Shown: one piece after another, positions 41,270 through 48,903 of the stretch
Position numbering within the stretch: the stretch's first letter is position 1
Layout: each line of letters opens with the position of its first letter
NCBI GenBank assembly: GCA_037445025.1
Contig: JBBILI010000027.1
Coordinates: forward strand, 1 to 64,000
Length of the DNA stretch: 64,000 bases
From: CAIQQQ01 sp037445025
Lineage (GTDB): Bacteria > Pseudomonadota > Alphaproteobacteria > Acetobacterales > Acetobacteraceae
Reading direction: 5' to 3'
The notes under the pieces: model-generated
Database searches by the model: none
What the model was told of the DNA's origin: nothing
Seen by the model: the letters and a program-made list of their open reading frames with translations, nothing else
Made by a program: the position numbers and the translations under genes

Positions 41270-41949
41270 GCTACGCGTGGGACTTCCATTTCCTCATCCA
41301 GTACCGCTGGCTGATCGCGACCGGCATTGCCGTCACCATCGGCTACACCCTGGCCACCGCCCTGCTCGGCGTGATCGTCGGCACGTTGCTCGCCCTGGGG
41401 CGCATGACCGGGCGGCGGCTGGTGACACTGCCGATCACGCTGTTCGTCGAGATCTTCCGCTGCACGCCGGTGCTGGTGCAGCTGATCTGGGTGTATTACG
41501 CACTCCCGGTGCTGATCGGCGTCGAGCTGTCACCAGCCGCCGCCGCCACCCTCACCCTCTCGCTCTACGGCGCCTCGTTCTACGGCGAGATTATCCGCGG
41601 CGGCATCGTCTCCATCGAGCGCGGGCAGTGGGATGCCGGGCGGGCGCTGGGGCTGACGCTGTGGTCGCTGCTCGGCCGCGTCATCCTGCCGCAGGCGATG
41701 CGGCGCATGCTGCCGCCGCTGGTCAACCAGACCATTCTGCAGCTGAAGAACACCTCGCTGGTCTCGGCCATTGCGGTGCCGGATCTGCTGTATCAAGGTC
41801 AGCTGATCACCTCGGCCAGCTATCGGCCGCTGGAGACCTACACGATGATCGCCGTCGCCTATTTCGTCATCCTGTTCCCGCTCACCCGCGCCGCCCAATG
41901 GCTGGAGCGGCATCTGGCCGGCACCGCGGCCCGGGTCGGCTTCGAATGA
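41266..41949 (+). CDS. Amino-acid ABC transporter permease
   Basis: 227 residues. Typical HisM/GlnP-type permease: FLIQYRWLIATGIAVTIGYTLATALLG, FVEIFRCTPVLVQLIWVYYALPV, the EAA loop ARALGLTLWSLLGRVILPQAMRRMLPPLVNQ, and NTSLVSAIAVPDLLYQG. Inner membrane. The ATP-binding subunit expected beside it is missing; it must be shared or encoded elsewhere. Overlaps both neighbours by 4 bases. Confidence 0.93.
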   Translation: MSYAWDFHFLIQYRWLIATGIAVTIGYTLATALLGVIVGTLLALGRMTGRRLVTLPITLFVEIFRCTPVLVQLIWVYYALPVLIGVELSPAAAATLTLSLYGASFYGEIIRGGIVSIERGQWDAGRALGLTLWSLLGRVILPQAMRRMLPPLVNQTILQLKNTSLVSAIAVPDLLYQGQLITSASYRPLETYTMIAVAYFVILFPLTRAAQWLERHLAGTAARVGFE

Positions 41950-43193
41950 GGGTGGTGGTGATCGGCGCCGGCATCGCGGGCGCCTGCTCGGCGATCGAGC
42001 TGCTGCGCGACGGGCACCAGGTCACCATCGTCGAGCCTGCCTCGCCCGGCGGGATCCAGGCGGCGAGCTATGGCAACGGCTGCTGGATCAGCCCGGGTTC
42101 GATCATCCCGATGTCCGTGCCCGGTCTGTGGCGCAAGGTGCCGGGCTGGCTGCTGAATCCGCTGGGGCCGCTGACGATACGCTGGCGTTCGCTGCCGGGG
42201 CTGCTGCCCTGGCTGTGGCGTTTTCTGCGGGCGGGCGCCACCGAGGCGCGTGTCGCCGCCACGTCACGCCAGCTTGCCCATCTGCTGGCCGACGCGCCGG
42301 AGCGGCATCTGGCGCTGGCCACCGAGGCGGGTGTGGGTTCGCTGATCCAGCGGACAGGGCTGCTCAACATCTTCCCCGACCGGGCCGCCTTCACCGCCGA
42401 GGCGCTGGCGTGGCGGCTGCGGCGGCAGGCCGGTGTCGCCTGGACCGAGCTGGATGGGGACGAGCTGCACCAGCGCGAGCCCGCGCTGTCGGAGCATTAC
42501 CGCTTCGGCGTGCTGATCGAGGACGGGGCGCATTGCGCCGATCCCGGCGCCTATGTGGCAGCACTGGTCGCCTATGCCGAGGCGATGGGGGCCACGCGGG
42601 TGGCGGCGCATGCCACGGGCTTCGTGCTGCTCGATGGCGCGCTGCATGCGGTGCAGACCTCACGCGGGCCGGTCAACTGCGATCGCGCGGTGGTGGCGGC
42701 CGGGGTGCTTTCGGCCAGCCTGGCGCGCCAGGCCGGGGATGCGGTGCCGCTGGCGGCGGAGCGCGGCTATCACGTGCAGATCGCCGACCCCGCGGTGGCG
42801 CCGCGCACGCCGGTGATGCCGAGCGACGGCAAGATGGCCAACACGATGACGCGCCACGGGCTGCGCGCGGCGGGCCAGGTGGAGCTGGCGGCACCGGATG
42901 CGCCGCCGAACTGGGCGCGGGCCGGTGTGCTGCTGGCGCATCTGCACCGGACGTTTCCGGCGCTGGCGCGCGATCCTGCCAGGGGGCGGGTGAGCGAGTG
43001 GATGGGCTGCCGGCCTTCGACGCCCGACGGGCTGCCGGTGATCGGGCCGGCGCGGGCCTCAAGCGATATCGTGTATGCGTTCGGACATGGGCATGTCGGG
43101 CTGGCGATGGGGCCGATCACGGGGCGGCTGGTGGCGGATCTGCTGCTGGGGCTGCCGGGGATCGCGGCACTGTCTGCAAGGCGGTTTCAGTAG
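41946..43193 (+). CDS. FAD-dependent D-amino-acid dehydrogenase (DadA-like)
   Basis: 415 residues from ATG 41946 (ATGA overlap with the permease). Rossmann FAD motif VVVIGAGIAGACSAIEL at residues 3-19, then SYGNGCWISPGSIIPMSVPG typical of DadA. C-terminal GCRPSTPDGLPVIGPA and YAFGHGHVGLAMGPITGRLVADL complete the FAD site. Oxidatively deaminates D-amino acids to 2-oxoacids, passing electrons to the respiratory chain. Ends at a palindromic element. Confidence 0.92.
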   Translation: MRVVVIGAGIAGACSAIELLRDGHQVTIVEPASPGGIQAASYGNGCWISPGSIIPMSVPGLWRKVPGWLLNPLGPLTIRWRSLPGLLPWLWRFLRAGATEARVAATSRQLAHLLADAPERHLALATEAGVGSLIQRTGLLNIFPDRAAFTAEALAWRLRRQAGVAWTELDGDELHQREPALSEHYRFGVLIEDGAHCADPGAYVAALVAYAEAMGATRVAAHATGFVLLDGALHAVQTSRGPVNCDRAVVAAGVLSASLARQAGDAVPLAAERGYHVQIADPAVAPRTPVMPSDGKMANTMTRHGLRAAGQVELAAPDAPPNWARAGVLLAHLHRTFPALARDPARGRVSEWMGCRPSTPDGLPVIGPARASSDIVYAFGHGHVGLAMGPITGRLVADLLLGLPGIAALSARRFQ

Positions 43194-43305
43194 TTCTTTT
43201 TTGAAAAAAAGAACCAAAAAACGTTTGACTGACTGACACCCACCTCTGGAAAGAGGTCCGCTCAAGCGATTGAAAGTCTTTTGCTTCTTTTCTTCAGAAA
43301 AGAAG
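43193..43305. repeat. Paired A/T-stem palindromic element (copy with ruined VOC gene)
   Basis: Hairpins at 43193-43214 (GTTCTTTTTT/AAAAAAGAAC) and 43284-43305 (CTTCTTTTCT/AGAAAAGAAG), separated by a spacer containing CTCTGGAAAGAGGTCCGCTCAA, a motif also found in the 57663-57780 copy. Starts on the last base of the dehydrogenase stop codon. Confidence 0.85.
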
Positions 43306-43319
43306 TGCTTTCTCCCTAT

Positions 43320-43502
43320 GACAGACTGCCTCGATATTATGCCCATCCGGATCCAGAAGAACGCCTTCCGGCCGACCCCATAGCCGGCGAAATCAGCCCC
43401 CTCGGCAGACAGCCTGGTGATGCCGATGGACGCCAGCACGGCATCGTCGAAGCGGTGGGACGTTTCGACATCCGACGCCGCGCGTGTGACATGATCGAGC
43501 AT
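43320..43502 (-). pseudogene. N-terminal fragment of a VOC/glyoxalase-fold protein
   Basis: From ATG 43502 the minus frame reads MLDHVTRAASDVETSHRF, then AVLASIGITRLSAEG and VGRKAFFWI. This is the first beta-alpha-beta-beta unit of a vicinal-oxygen-chelate protein. Similarity ends near 43335 and the frame runs on into the palindromic element, so the C-terminal half is missing. Remnant only; the deletion end is close to the repeat. The rest of 43503-43641 holds no gene. Confidence 0.7.
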
Positions 43503-43641
43503 CGATATCGCCTCATCCCCAACAGGATCTTGCCCGAGGCCCGCCTCGCACGTCATTGTTGATTTCCGTCCAAAACTCGTTCAAAACGCTTTGGACAAGG
43601 GTTTCGTCCTCAACAAGCCGACAAGGCAGCCGTCTCGGATC

Positions 43642-44703
43642 ATGTCACTCGCCAAGATCGCACAGAGTCTCGGGCTTTCCGTCACCACCGTCTCGCGCGC
43701 GCTCGGCGGGTTCGACGAGGTGGCGCTGGCCACGCGCGAGCGCGTCCGCGCCGAGGCCGAACGCATCGGCTATCGCGCCAACAAGACCGCGCGCCGCCTG
43801 CAGTCCGGCCGCAGCGAGGCGATCGGGCTGGTGCTGCCCGCCAATCCCGGCCAGTTCGACGATCCGTTCTTTCTCCGCCTGATGGCCGGCATCGGCCCGC
43901 GCCTGGCCGAGGCGGATCTCGACCTCATCGTCATGGCCGCCCCGCCGGGGCCGGAGGAGCTGCGCGCCTATCAGCATCTGCTGGACGGGCGGCGGGTGGA
44001 CGGCGTGCTGGTGGCGCGCACGCGGCGACATGACGAGCGGATCGCCTTTCTGCTCGACCATAATTTCCCGTTCGTCGCGCATGGCCGCACCCAGGACCGA
44101 CGCCCCTACGCCTGGGTGGACACCGACGGCGCGGCCGCGATGGCCGCGGCGAGCGAGCGGCTGATCGGCCTGGGCCATCGCCGCATCGGGCTGCTCAACG
44201 CGCTGCCAAGCTTCAATTACGCCCATGACCGCGAGGCCGGCTGGCGCCGCACGCTGCGCGCGGCCGGGCTGGCGGACACGCTGATCGCGGAATCCGCCCC
44301 CACCGAGGCGGACGGCGAGCAGGCCGCCCGCACGCTGCTGCAGCGTCCGGATGCCCCCACCGCGCTGCTCTGCGCCACCGACCGGCTGGCCGCCGGCGCC
44401 ATGCGCGCCGCCATCGGCTGCGGCCTGGTGGTGGGCCGCGACCTCTCGGTGATCGGCTTCGACAACCTGCCGTTCGCCACCTACATCCATCCACGCCTGA
44501 CCACGATCGAACAGCCGGTCGAACAGTCCGGCGCGATGATGGCCGATATGCTGCTGCAGATCCTGGCCGGCGCCGATCCGGCCGGGCTGCAGGCGATGCT
44601 GCCGACGCGCCTGATCGTCCGTGGCTCGGACGGTCCGGCACCCAATCACCAAGAAACAACCCCGGGAGAAACCCATGAACCGCCGGTCTCTGTTCGTCCG
44701 TAG
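43642..44703 (+). CDS. LacI family transcriptional regulator
   Basis: 353 residues from ATG 43642, where the LacI helix-turn-helix begins (SLAKIAQSLGLSVTTVSRAL); frame open upstream to a TTG at 43591. Hinge KTARRLQSGRSEAIGLVLP follows, then the periplasmic-binding-like effector domain (DDPFFLRLMAGI, GHRRIGLLNALPSFNYAHDR, ALLCATDRLAAGAM, VIGFDNLPFATYIHPRLTTI). Probably represses the downstream sugar ABC operon in response to its solute. Its end overlaps the binding-protein gene by 29 bases. Confidence 0.93.
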   Translation: MSLAKIAQSLGLSVTTVSRALGGFDEVALATRERVRAEAERIGYRANKTARRLQSGRSEAIGLVLPANPGQFDDPFFLRLMAGIGPRLAEADLDLIVMAAPPGPEELRAYQHLLDGRRVDGVLVARTRRHDERIAFLLDHNFPFVAHGRTQDRRPYAWVDTDGAAAMAAASERLIGLGHRRIGLLNALPSFNYAHDREAGWRRTLRAAGLADTLIAESAPTEADGEQAARTLLQRPDAPTALLCATDRLAAGAMRAAIGCGLVVGRDLSVIGFDNLPFATYIHPRLTTIEQPVEQSGAMMADMLLQILAGADPAGLQAMLPTRLIVRGSDGPAPNHQETTPGETHEPPVSVRP

Positions 44704-45964
44704 CGCGCTCGCGCTGTCCTTCGCGTTCGGCCTCGCCGCACGCGCCCATGCCGAGGATCTGGTGTGGCTGTCCACCCAGCTGCGCCCGATCGAGGAAGCC
44801 ACCAAGGTGCGCGAGGTGATCCTGAAAGGATCGCCGGTGACGCCGGTCTATGTCGTCGATGAACCGGCGCCGTTCACGGTGCGGCTGCAGGCGGAGCAGA
44901 AGACCAACCATCACACCACCAGCCTGATCGGCGCGCTGCACGGCGAGCTGCAGCCATTCGCGCCGACCGGCGGGCTGATGCCGCTCGACGATCTCGCGAT
45001 GTCGCTGGCCGATCGCGGAATCCCGGAGAAGCTGATGGCGCTGGGCCGGTTCGGCACGGCGCACCAGCTCTACATCCCGTGGATGCAGGCCACGTATTTC
45101 ATGGCGGCCAACAAGAAGGCCCTGCCCTATCTGCCGGCCGGTGCGGACATCAACGCCCTGACCTATGACCAGCTGGCGCAATGGGCGGCCAACATCCAGG
45201 AAAAGACCGGCAAGCGCGCGCTGGGCTTCCCGGCGGGGCCGAAAGGGCTGATGCACCGGTTCTTCGAAGGGTTCCTCTACCCGTCCTACACCGGCGGCGT
45301 GGTGACACCGTTCCGCTCGCCCGCGGCAGAGCAGATGTGGACGAAGTTCGCCGCCATGTGGAAGTCGGTGAACCCGAACTCCACCAACTATAACTTCATG
45401 CAGGAGCCGCTGCTGTCAGAGGATGTGTGGATCGGCTTCGACCACGTCGCACGGCTGCTCGACGCGTTGACGCAGAAACCCGACGACTTCGTCACCTTCC
45501 CCGCCCCCTCCGGCCCCAAAGGCCGCGCCTACATGCCGGTCATCGCAGGCCTCGCCATCCCCGCCGGCGCGCCGGACGTGAAAGGCGCCGAAGCCCTCAT
45601 CCGCCACCTCACCCTGCCCGCCACCCAGATCGCCACCGCCCAGTCGGTCGGCTTCTTCCCGGTGGTCAACGCCACCCTGCCGCCCGACCTGTCCCCCGGC
45701 CTCAAACTCGCCGTCGGCGCCATCAACGCCACCCAGCAGGCGAAAGACGCGCTCCCCGCCTTGCTCCCCCTCGGCCTCGGCGCCAAAGGCGGCGAGTTCG
45801 ACAAGGTGTTCCTCGACACGTTCCAACTCATCGTGCTGCGCGGCCAACCCGTGAAGGCCGTGCTGGACCTCGAGGCAGGCACCCTGCGCAAAATCATGAC
45901 CGACACCGCCGCCCCCTGCTGGGCGCCCGACGTTGCGAGTGTCGGTGCCTGCCCGGTGCAGTAA
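44675..45964 (+). CDS. Sugar ABC transporter extracellular solute-binding protein (family 1)
   Basis: 429 residues from ATG 44675 with GGGAG 7 bases before. Signal peptide RRSLFVRSALALSFAFGLAARAHA. Family-1 binding protein fold: LHGELQPFAPTGGLMPLDDL, YIPWMQATYFMAANKKALPYLP, ALGFPAGPKGLMHRFFEGF, and VIAGLAIPAGAPDVKGAEALI. Binds a carbohydrate or glycosylated solute in the periplasm. The downstream GH63-like gene hints at a glycosylglycerate. Followed by a highly palindromic 240-base spacer. Confidence 0.92.
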   Translation: MNRRSLFVRSALALSFAFGLAARAHAEDLVWLSTQLRPIEEATKVREVILKGSPVTPVYVVDEPAPFTVRLQAEQKTNHHTTSLIGALHGELQPFAPTGGLMPLDDLAMSLADRGIPEKLMALGRFGTAHQLYIPWMQATYFMAANKKALPYLPAGADINALTYDQLAQWAANIQEKTGKRALGFPAGPKGLMHRFFEGFLYPSYTGGVVTPFRSPAAEQMWTKFAAMWKSVNPNSTNYNFMQEPLLSEDVWIGFDHVARLLDALTQKPDDFVTFPAPSGPKGRAYMPVIAGLAIPAGAPDVKGAEALIRHLTLPATQIATAQSVGFFPVVNATLPPDLSPGLKLAVGAINATQQAKDALPALLPLGLGAKGGEFDKVFLDTFQLIVLRGQPVKAVLDLEAGTLRKIMTDTAAPCWAPDVASVGACPVQ

Positions 45965-45971
45965 GAAAGGC

Positions 45972-46174
45972 GGGGGGCGTTGCCCCCTCGACCCCCACCA
46001 GGGGCCGAGCCCCTGGACCTCTGTGCATTGAAGCATGTTGGTCATTGAGGAGGGGGTCAGACACGTGGAGCCGTTCAACCCGCGGGTCCGACCCCCTCCT
46101 CAATGACCAACGTTCTTAAACGAATGGTGTCCAGAGGCTCCGCCTCTGGCGGGGTCCAGGGGCAGAGCCCCTGG
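45972..46174. repeat. Nested palindromic intergenic region inside sugar operon
   Basis: Three parts. Outer units 45972-46016 (GGGGGCGTTGCCCCC, then CCAGGGGCCGAGCCCCTGG) and 46130-46174 (CCAGAGGCTCCGCCTCTGG, then CCAGGGGCAGAGCCCCTGG) are copies of one repeat family in opposite orientation. The inner inverted repeat has 26-bp arms, 46037-46062 and 46086-46111, identical at 25 of 26 positions with a 23-base gap. No gene. It separates the binding-protein gene from the permeases. Confidence 0.9.
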
Positions 46175-46204
46175 CCTTCCTTGCTGAACCGAACAGGAGC
46201 CGCC

Positions 46205-47050
46205 ATGCGCAAGACGCTCGCGCCCTATATGTTGATAGCGCCGTCGGCTGTGTTTTTGGCGTTGTTGTTCCTGGTGCCGCTGGTGCAGACCGTGGCACTT
46301 GGGTTTCAGCGCGATGGCGGCTGGAGCCTGGGCAATTTCGCGGTGATGGCCGGAGATCTGAACTTCTCCGATGCCGTGTTCAACACGTTTCGCATCGTGC
46401 TCATCGTGGTGCCGCTGCAGCTTTGCCTGGCCATCGGCATGGCGCTGATGCTGCGCCACATCCAGCGCGGGCGCGACATCGTGCTGTGGATCTGGTCGAT
46501 CCCGCTGGGGATCTCGGATCTGGCGGCGGGGCTGGTGTGGCTCGCCATTCTCAACGACCGCGGCTATCTCAATTCGGCGCTGTATCATCTGGGCCTCGTG
46601 TCGGGGCCGCAAAGCTATTTGACGTATGAGACGCCGGTGGCGTTGCTGGGTGCGATTATCCTCGCCGAGATGTGGCGGGCGACGGCGATTGTGCTGGTGA
46701 TCATCGTGGCGGGGCTGCAGCTGGTGCCGAAGGAGTATGCCGAGGCTGCCGGCGTGTTCGGCGCCACGCCGTTCCAGATCTTTCGCAGGATCACCCTGCC
46801 GCTGATCAAGCCGAGCATCCAGACAGCGCTGATTCTGCGAACGGTGCTGGCGTTCGAGATGTTCGGCATTGTGCTGGCCCTGGGTGGTCGGAACGTTCCC
46901 GTTCTGGTCAGCGAGGCCTACAACTGGCAGTACGCCAACCAGGATTACGGTGTGGCGGCGGCCTATGCGGTGGTGGTGATGGTGGTGTCGCTGGCGGGCA
47001 CCGTCGTCTATCTCCGCGTGCTGCGCACACCGAAGGAGCAACGGACATGA
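46205..47050 (+). CDS. Sugar ABC transporter permease (MalF/UgpA-like)
   Basis: 281 residues from ATG 46205 (AGGAG 6 bases before; the frame is open upstream only through the palindromes). Six membrane helices are plausible: YMLIAPSAVFLALLFLVPLV, IVLIVVPLQLCLAIGMAL and others. EAA loop EYAEAAGVFGATPFQIFRRITLPLIKPS. Inner-membrane channel subunit pairing with the next gene, whose ATG overlaps its stop. Confidence 0.93.
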   Translation: MRKTLAPYMLIAPSAVFLALLFLVPLVQTVALGFQRDGGWSLGNFAVMAGDLNFSDAVFNTFRIVLIVVPLQLCLAIGMALMLRHIQRGRDIVLWIWSIPLGISDLAAGLVWLAILNDRGYLNSALYHLGLVSGPQSYLTYETPVALLGAIILAEMWRATAIVLVIIVAGLQLVPKEYAEAAGVFGATPFQIFRRITLPLIKPSIQTALILRTVLAFEMFGIVLALGGRNVPVLVSEAYNWQYANQDYGVAAAYAVVVMVVSLAGTVVYLRVLRTPKEQRT

Positions 47051-47850
47051 CGGTCCGGCGCGGGATTTTTCTGTCCGGTGTGCTGGTGCTGTGTGCCTGG
47101 ACGCTGGTGCCGATCTGGCTGATCACGCTGGGCGCGGTCGGGGGGCGGGATGCGGTGAACGCCTGGCCGAAAAGCTTCGGGCTGGGCCAGGCCTCGCTCG
47201 ACACGCTGGCGAGCTTTCTGCGCATCGACGGTGTGCTGGCCTCCGCACTCACCAGCGTGGAGGTGGCGGTGCTGTGCATGATCTTCTCGATTGCGCTCGG
47301 CGCGCCCGCCGGCTACGCGCTGGCGCGCTATGCGTTCCGGGGTGCGACCACGTATCGGCTGCTGATCCTGATGACGCGGGCGTTCCCGGTGGGCATCCTC
47401 GCTTTGCCGCTGACGGTGGGCTTCATCAACCTCGGCCTCTACGACACGGCTTTGGGTGTGGCGCTGATGCACACCGCGCTGGCTCTGCCGTTCGCGGTGC
47501 TGGTCTCGGCCTCGCTGTTCCAGGCCATTCCGCGCGAGCTGGAGGAGGCCGCCTGGGTGTTCGGCTGCTCCACCTTCACCGCCTTTCGCCGTGTGGTGCT
47601 GCCGCTGGCGCTGCCGGGGATCGCCGCCACCTCGATCTTTGCCTTCGTGATCAGCTGGAACGAGGTGTTCGCGGCCTCCGTGCTCACGGTGCGGCACCGC
47701 ACGCTGACCGCCTATCTGCTTGCCGTGCTGTCGGAAAGCCCGCTGCATGTGCAGTTCGCCGGCGGGCTGATGCTGATCGTTCCTTCCGTTCTGTTCATCT
47801 TCCTCGTGCGCAAGCACCTGTTCTCCATGTGGGGAATAGCCAACCGGTGA
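47047..47850 (+). CDS. Sugar ABC transporter permease (MalG/UgpE-like)
   Basis: 267 residues, ATG overlapping the preceding stop by 4 bases. GIFLSGVLVLCAWTLVPIWLI N-terminal helix, SALTSVEVAVLCMIFSIALGAPAGYALARY, and EAA loop ELEEAAWVFGCSTFTAFRRVVLPLALPGI. Ends with the MalG-type KHLFSMWGIANR. Second channel subunit of the importer. Confidence 0.93.
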   Translation: MTVRRGIFLSGVLVLCAWTLVPIWLITLGAVGGRDAVNAWPKSFGLGQASLDTLASFLRIDGVLASALTSVEVAVLCMIFSIALGAPAGYALARYAFRGATTYRLLILMTRAFPVGILALPLTVGFINLGLYDTALGVALMHTALALPFAVLVSASLFQAIPRELEEAAWVFGCSTFTAFRRVVLPLALPGIAATSIFAFVISWNEVFAASVLTVRHRTLTAYLLAVLSESPLHVQFAGGLMLIVPSVLFIFLVRKHLFSMWGIANR

Positions 47851-47856
47851 CACATC

Positions 47857-48903
47857 ATGGCTGACATCCTGATCGACGGAATCCGCAAGGCGTTCGGGCC
47901 GGTCGTGGCTCTGGAGAAGGTGGAGCTGCGCATCGCCGATGGCGAGTTCCTTGCTTTGCTCGGCCCCTCCGGCTGCGGCAAGACCACGCTGCTGCGCATC
48001 ATCGCGGGGCTCGAGACGCAGACCGAGGGGCGCATCCTGATCGGCGGGCGCGATGTCTCGGCGCTGCCGCCGCGATCGCGGGGCCTGGGCATGGTGTTTC
48101 AGAACTACGCGGTGTTTCCACACATGACGGTGCGCGACAATGTCTCGTTCGGGCTGCGCATGACCGGGGCGGACAGTGCGCGCATCGAGCGGCAGGTGAA
48201 GCGGGCCGCGGGACTGCTCCACATCGAGCCGTATCTCGACCGCTACCCCGCCCAGCTCTCGGGCGGGCAGCGGCAGCGCGTGGCGGTGGCCCGCGCGCTC
48301 GCCATCGAGCCCGCGGTGCTGCTGATGGACGAGCCGCTCTCCAACCTCGACGCACTGCTGCGCCTGGAGATGCGCGCCGAGCTGAAATCGGTGCTGCGCG
48401 AGGCGGGCACCACCACCGTCTATGTCACCCATGACCAGACCGAGGCGATGGGGTTGGCTGACCGGATCGCCGTGCTGTATGCCGGCCGCATCCAGCAGCT
48501 GGCGCGGCCGGCCGAGATCTACAGCCATCCCGCCACGCGCTTCGTCGGCGGCTTCGTGGGCTCGCCGCCGATGAACTTCTGCGAGCTGGAGGCGCATGGC
48601 GGCGAGGTGACGCTGGGCGCCCTGCGGCTGGCCACGCCGCATGACGGGCCGGTTGTGATGGGGCTGCGCGGCGAGGATGTCGAGGAGGTGGCGCCCGATC
48701 AGGGGTTCCCGCTGCTTGTCACCGTGGCCGAGCCGATGGGCTCGCACACGCTGGTCACCGGCACGCTGGGCGCGCATCGCATGCGCGTTGTTGTGCCCGC
48801 CGCCCGCCTGCCGCAGGCGGGCGAGACCATTCATCTTCGCCCCCTGCCCGGCCGTCTGCGCTGGATGAACGCCGAGACCGGCGCTGCTTTGGAGACCGTA
48901 TGA
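47857..48903 (+). CDS. Sugar ABC transporter ATP-binding protein (UgpC/MalK-like)
   Basis: 348 residues. Walker A GPSGCGKT at 36-43, Q-loop VFQNYAVFPHM, signature LSGGQRQRVAVARAL, Walker B VLLMDEPLSNLD and the switch His in YVTHDQTEAM. A C-terminal TOBE-type regulatory domain follows (~240-348). Energises import by the two preceding permeases. Overlaps the hydrolase gene by 4 bases. Confidence 0.95.
   Translation: MADILIDGIRKAFGPVVALEKVELRIADGEFLALLGPSGCGKTTLLRIIAGLETQTEGRILIGGRDVSALPPRSRGLGMVFQNYAVFPHMTVRDNVSFGLRMTGADSARIERQVKRAAGLLHIEPYLDRYPAQLSGGQRQRVAVARALAIEPAVLLMDEPLSNLDALLRLEMRAELKSVLREAGTTTVYVTHDQTEAMGLADRIAVLYAGRIQQLARPAEIYSHPATRFVGGFVGSPPMNFCELEAHGGEVTLGALRLATPHDGPVVMGLRGEDVEEVAPDQGFPLLVTVAEPMGSHTLVTGTLGAHRMRVVVPAARLPQAGETIHLRPLPGRLRWMNAETGAALETV

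Noticed and set aside
43281..43562. 93-residue plus-strand frame
   Set aside because: Antisense to the VOC remnant and begins within a palindromic stem.
45427..46119. 230-residue plus-strand frame over the sugar-binding protein end
   Set aside because: Frame-shifted shadow of the binding protein, Arg/Pro-rich, running into the palindromic spacer.
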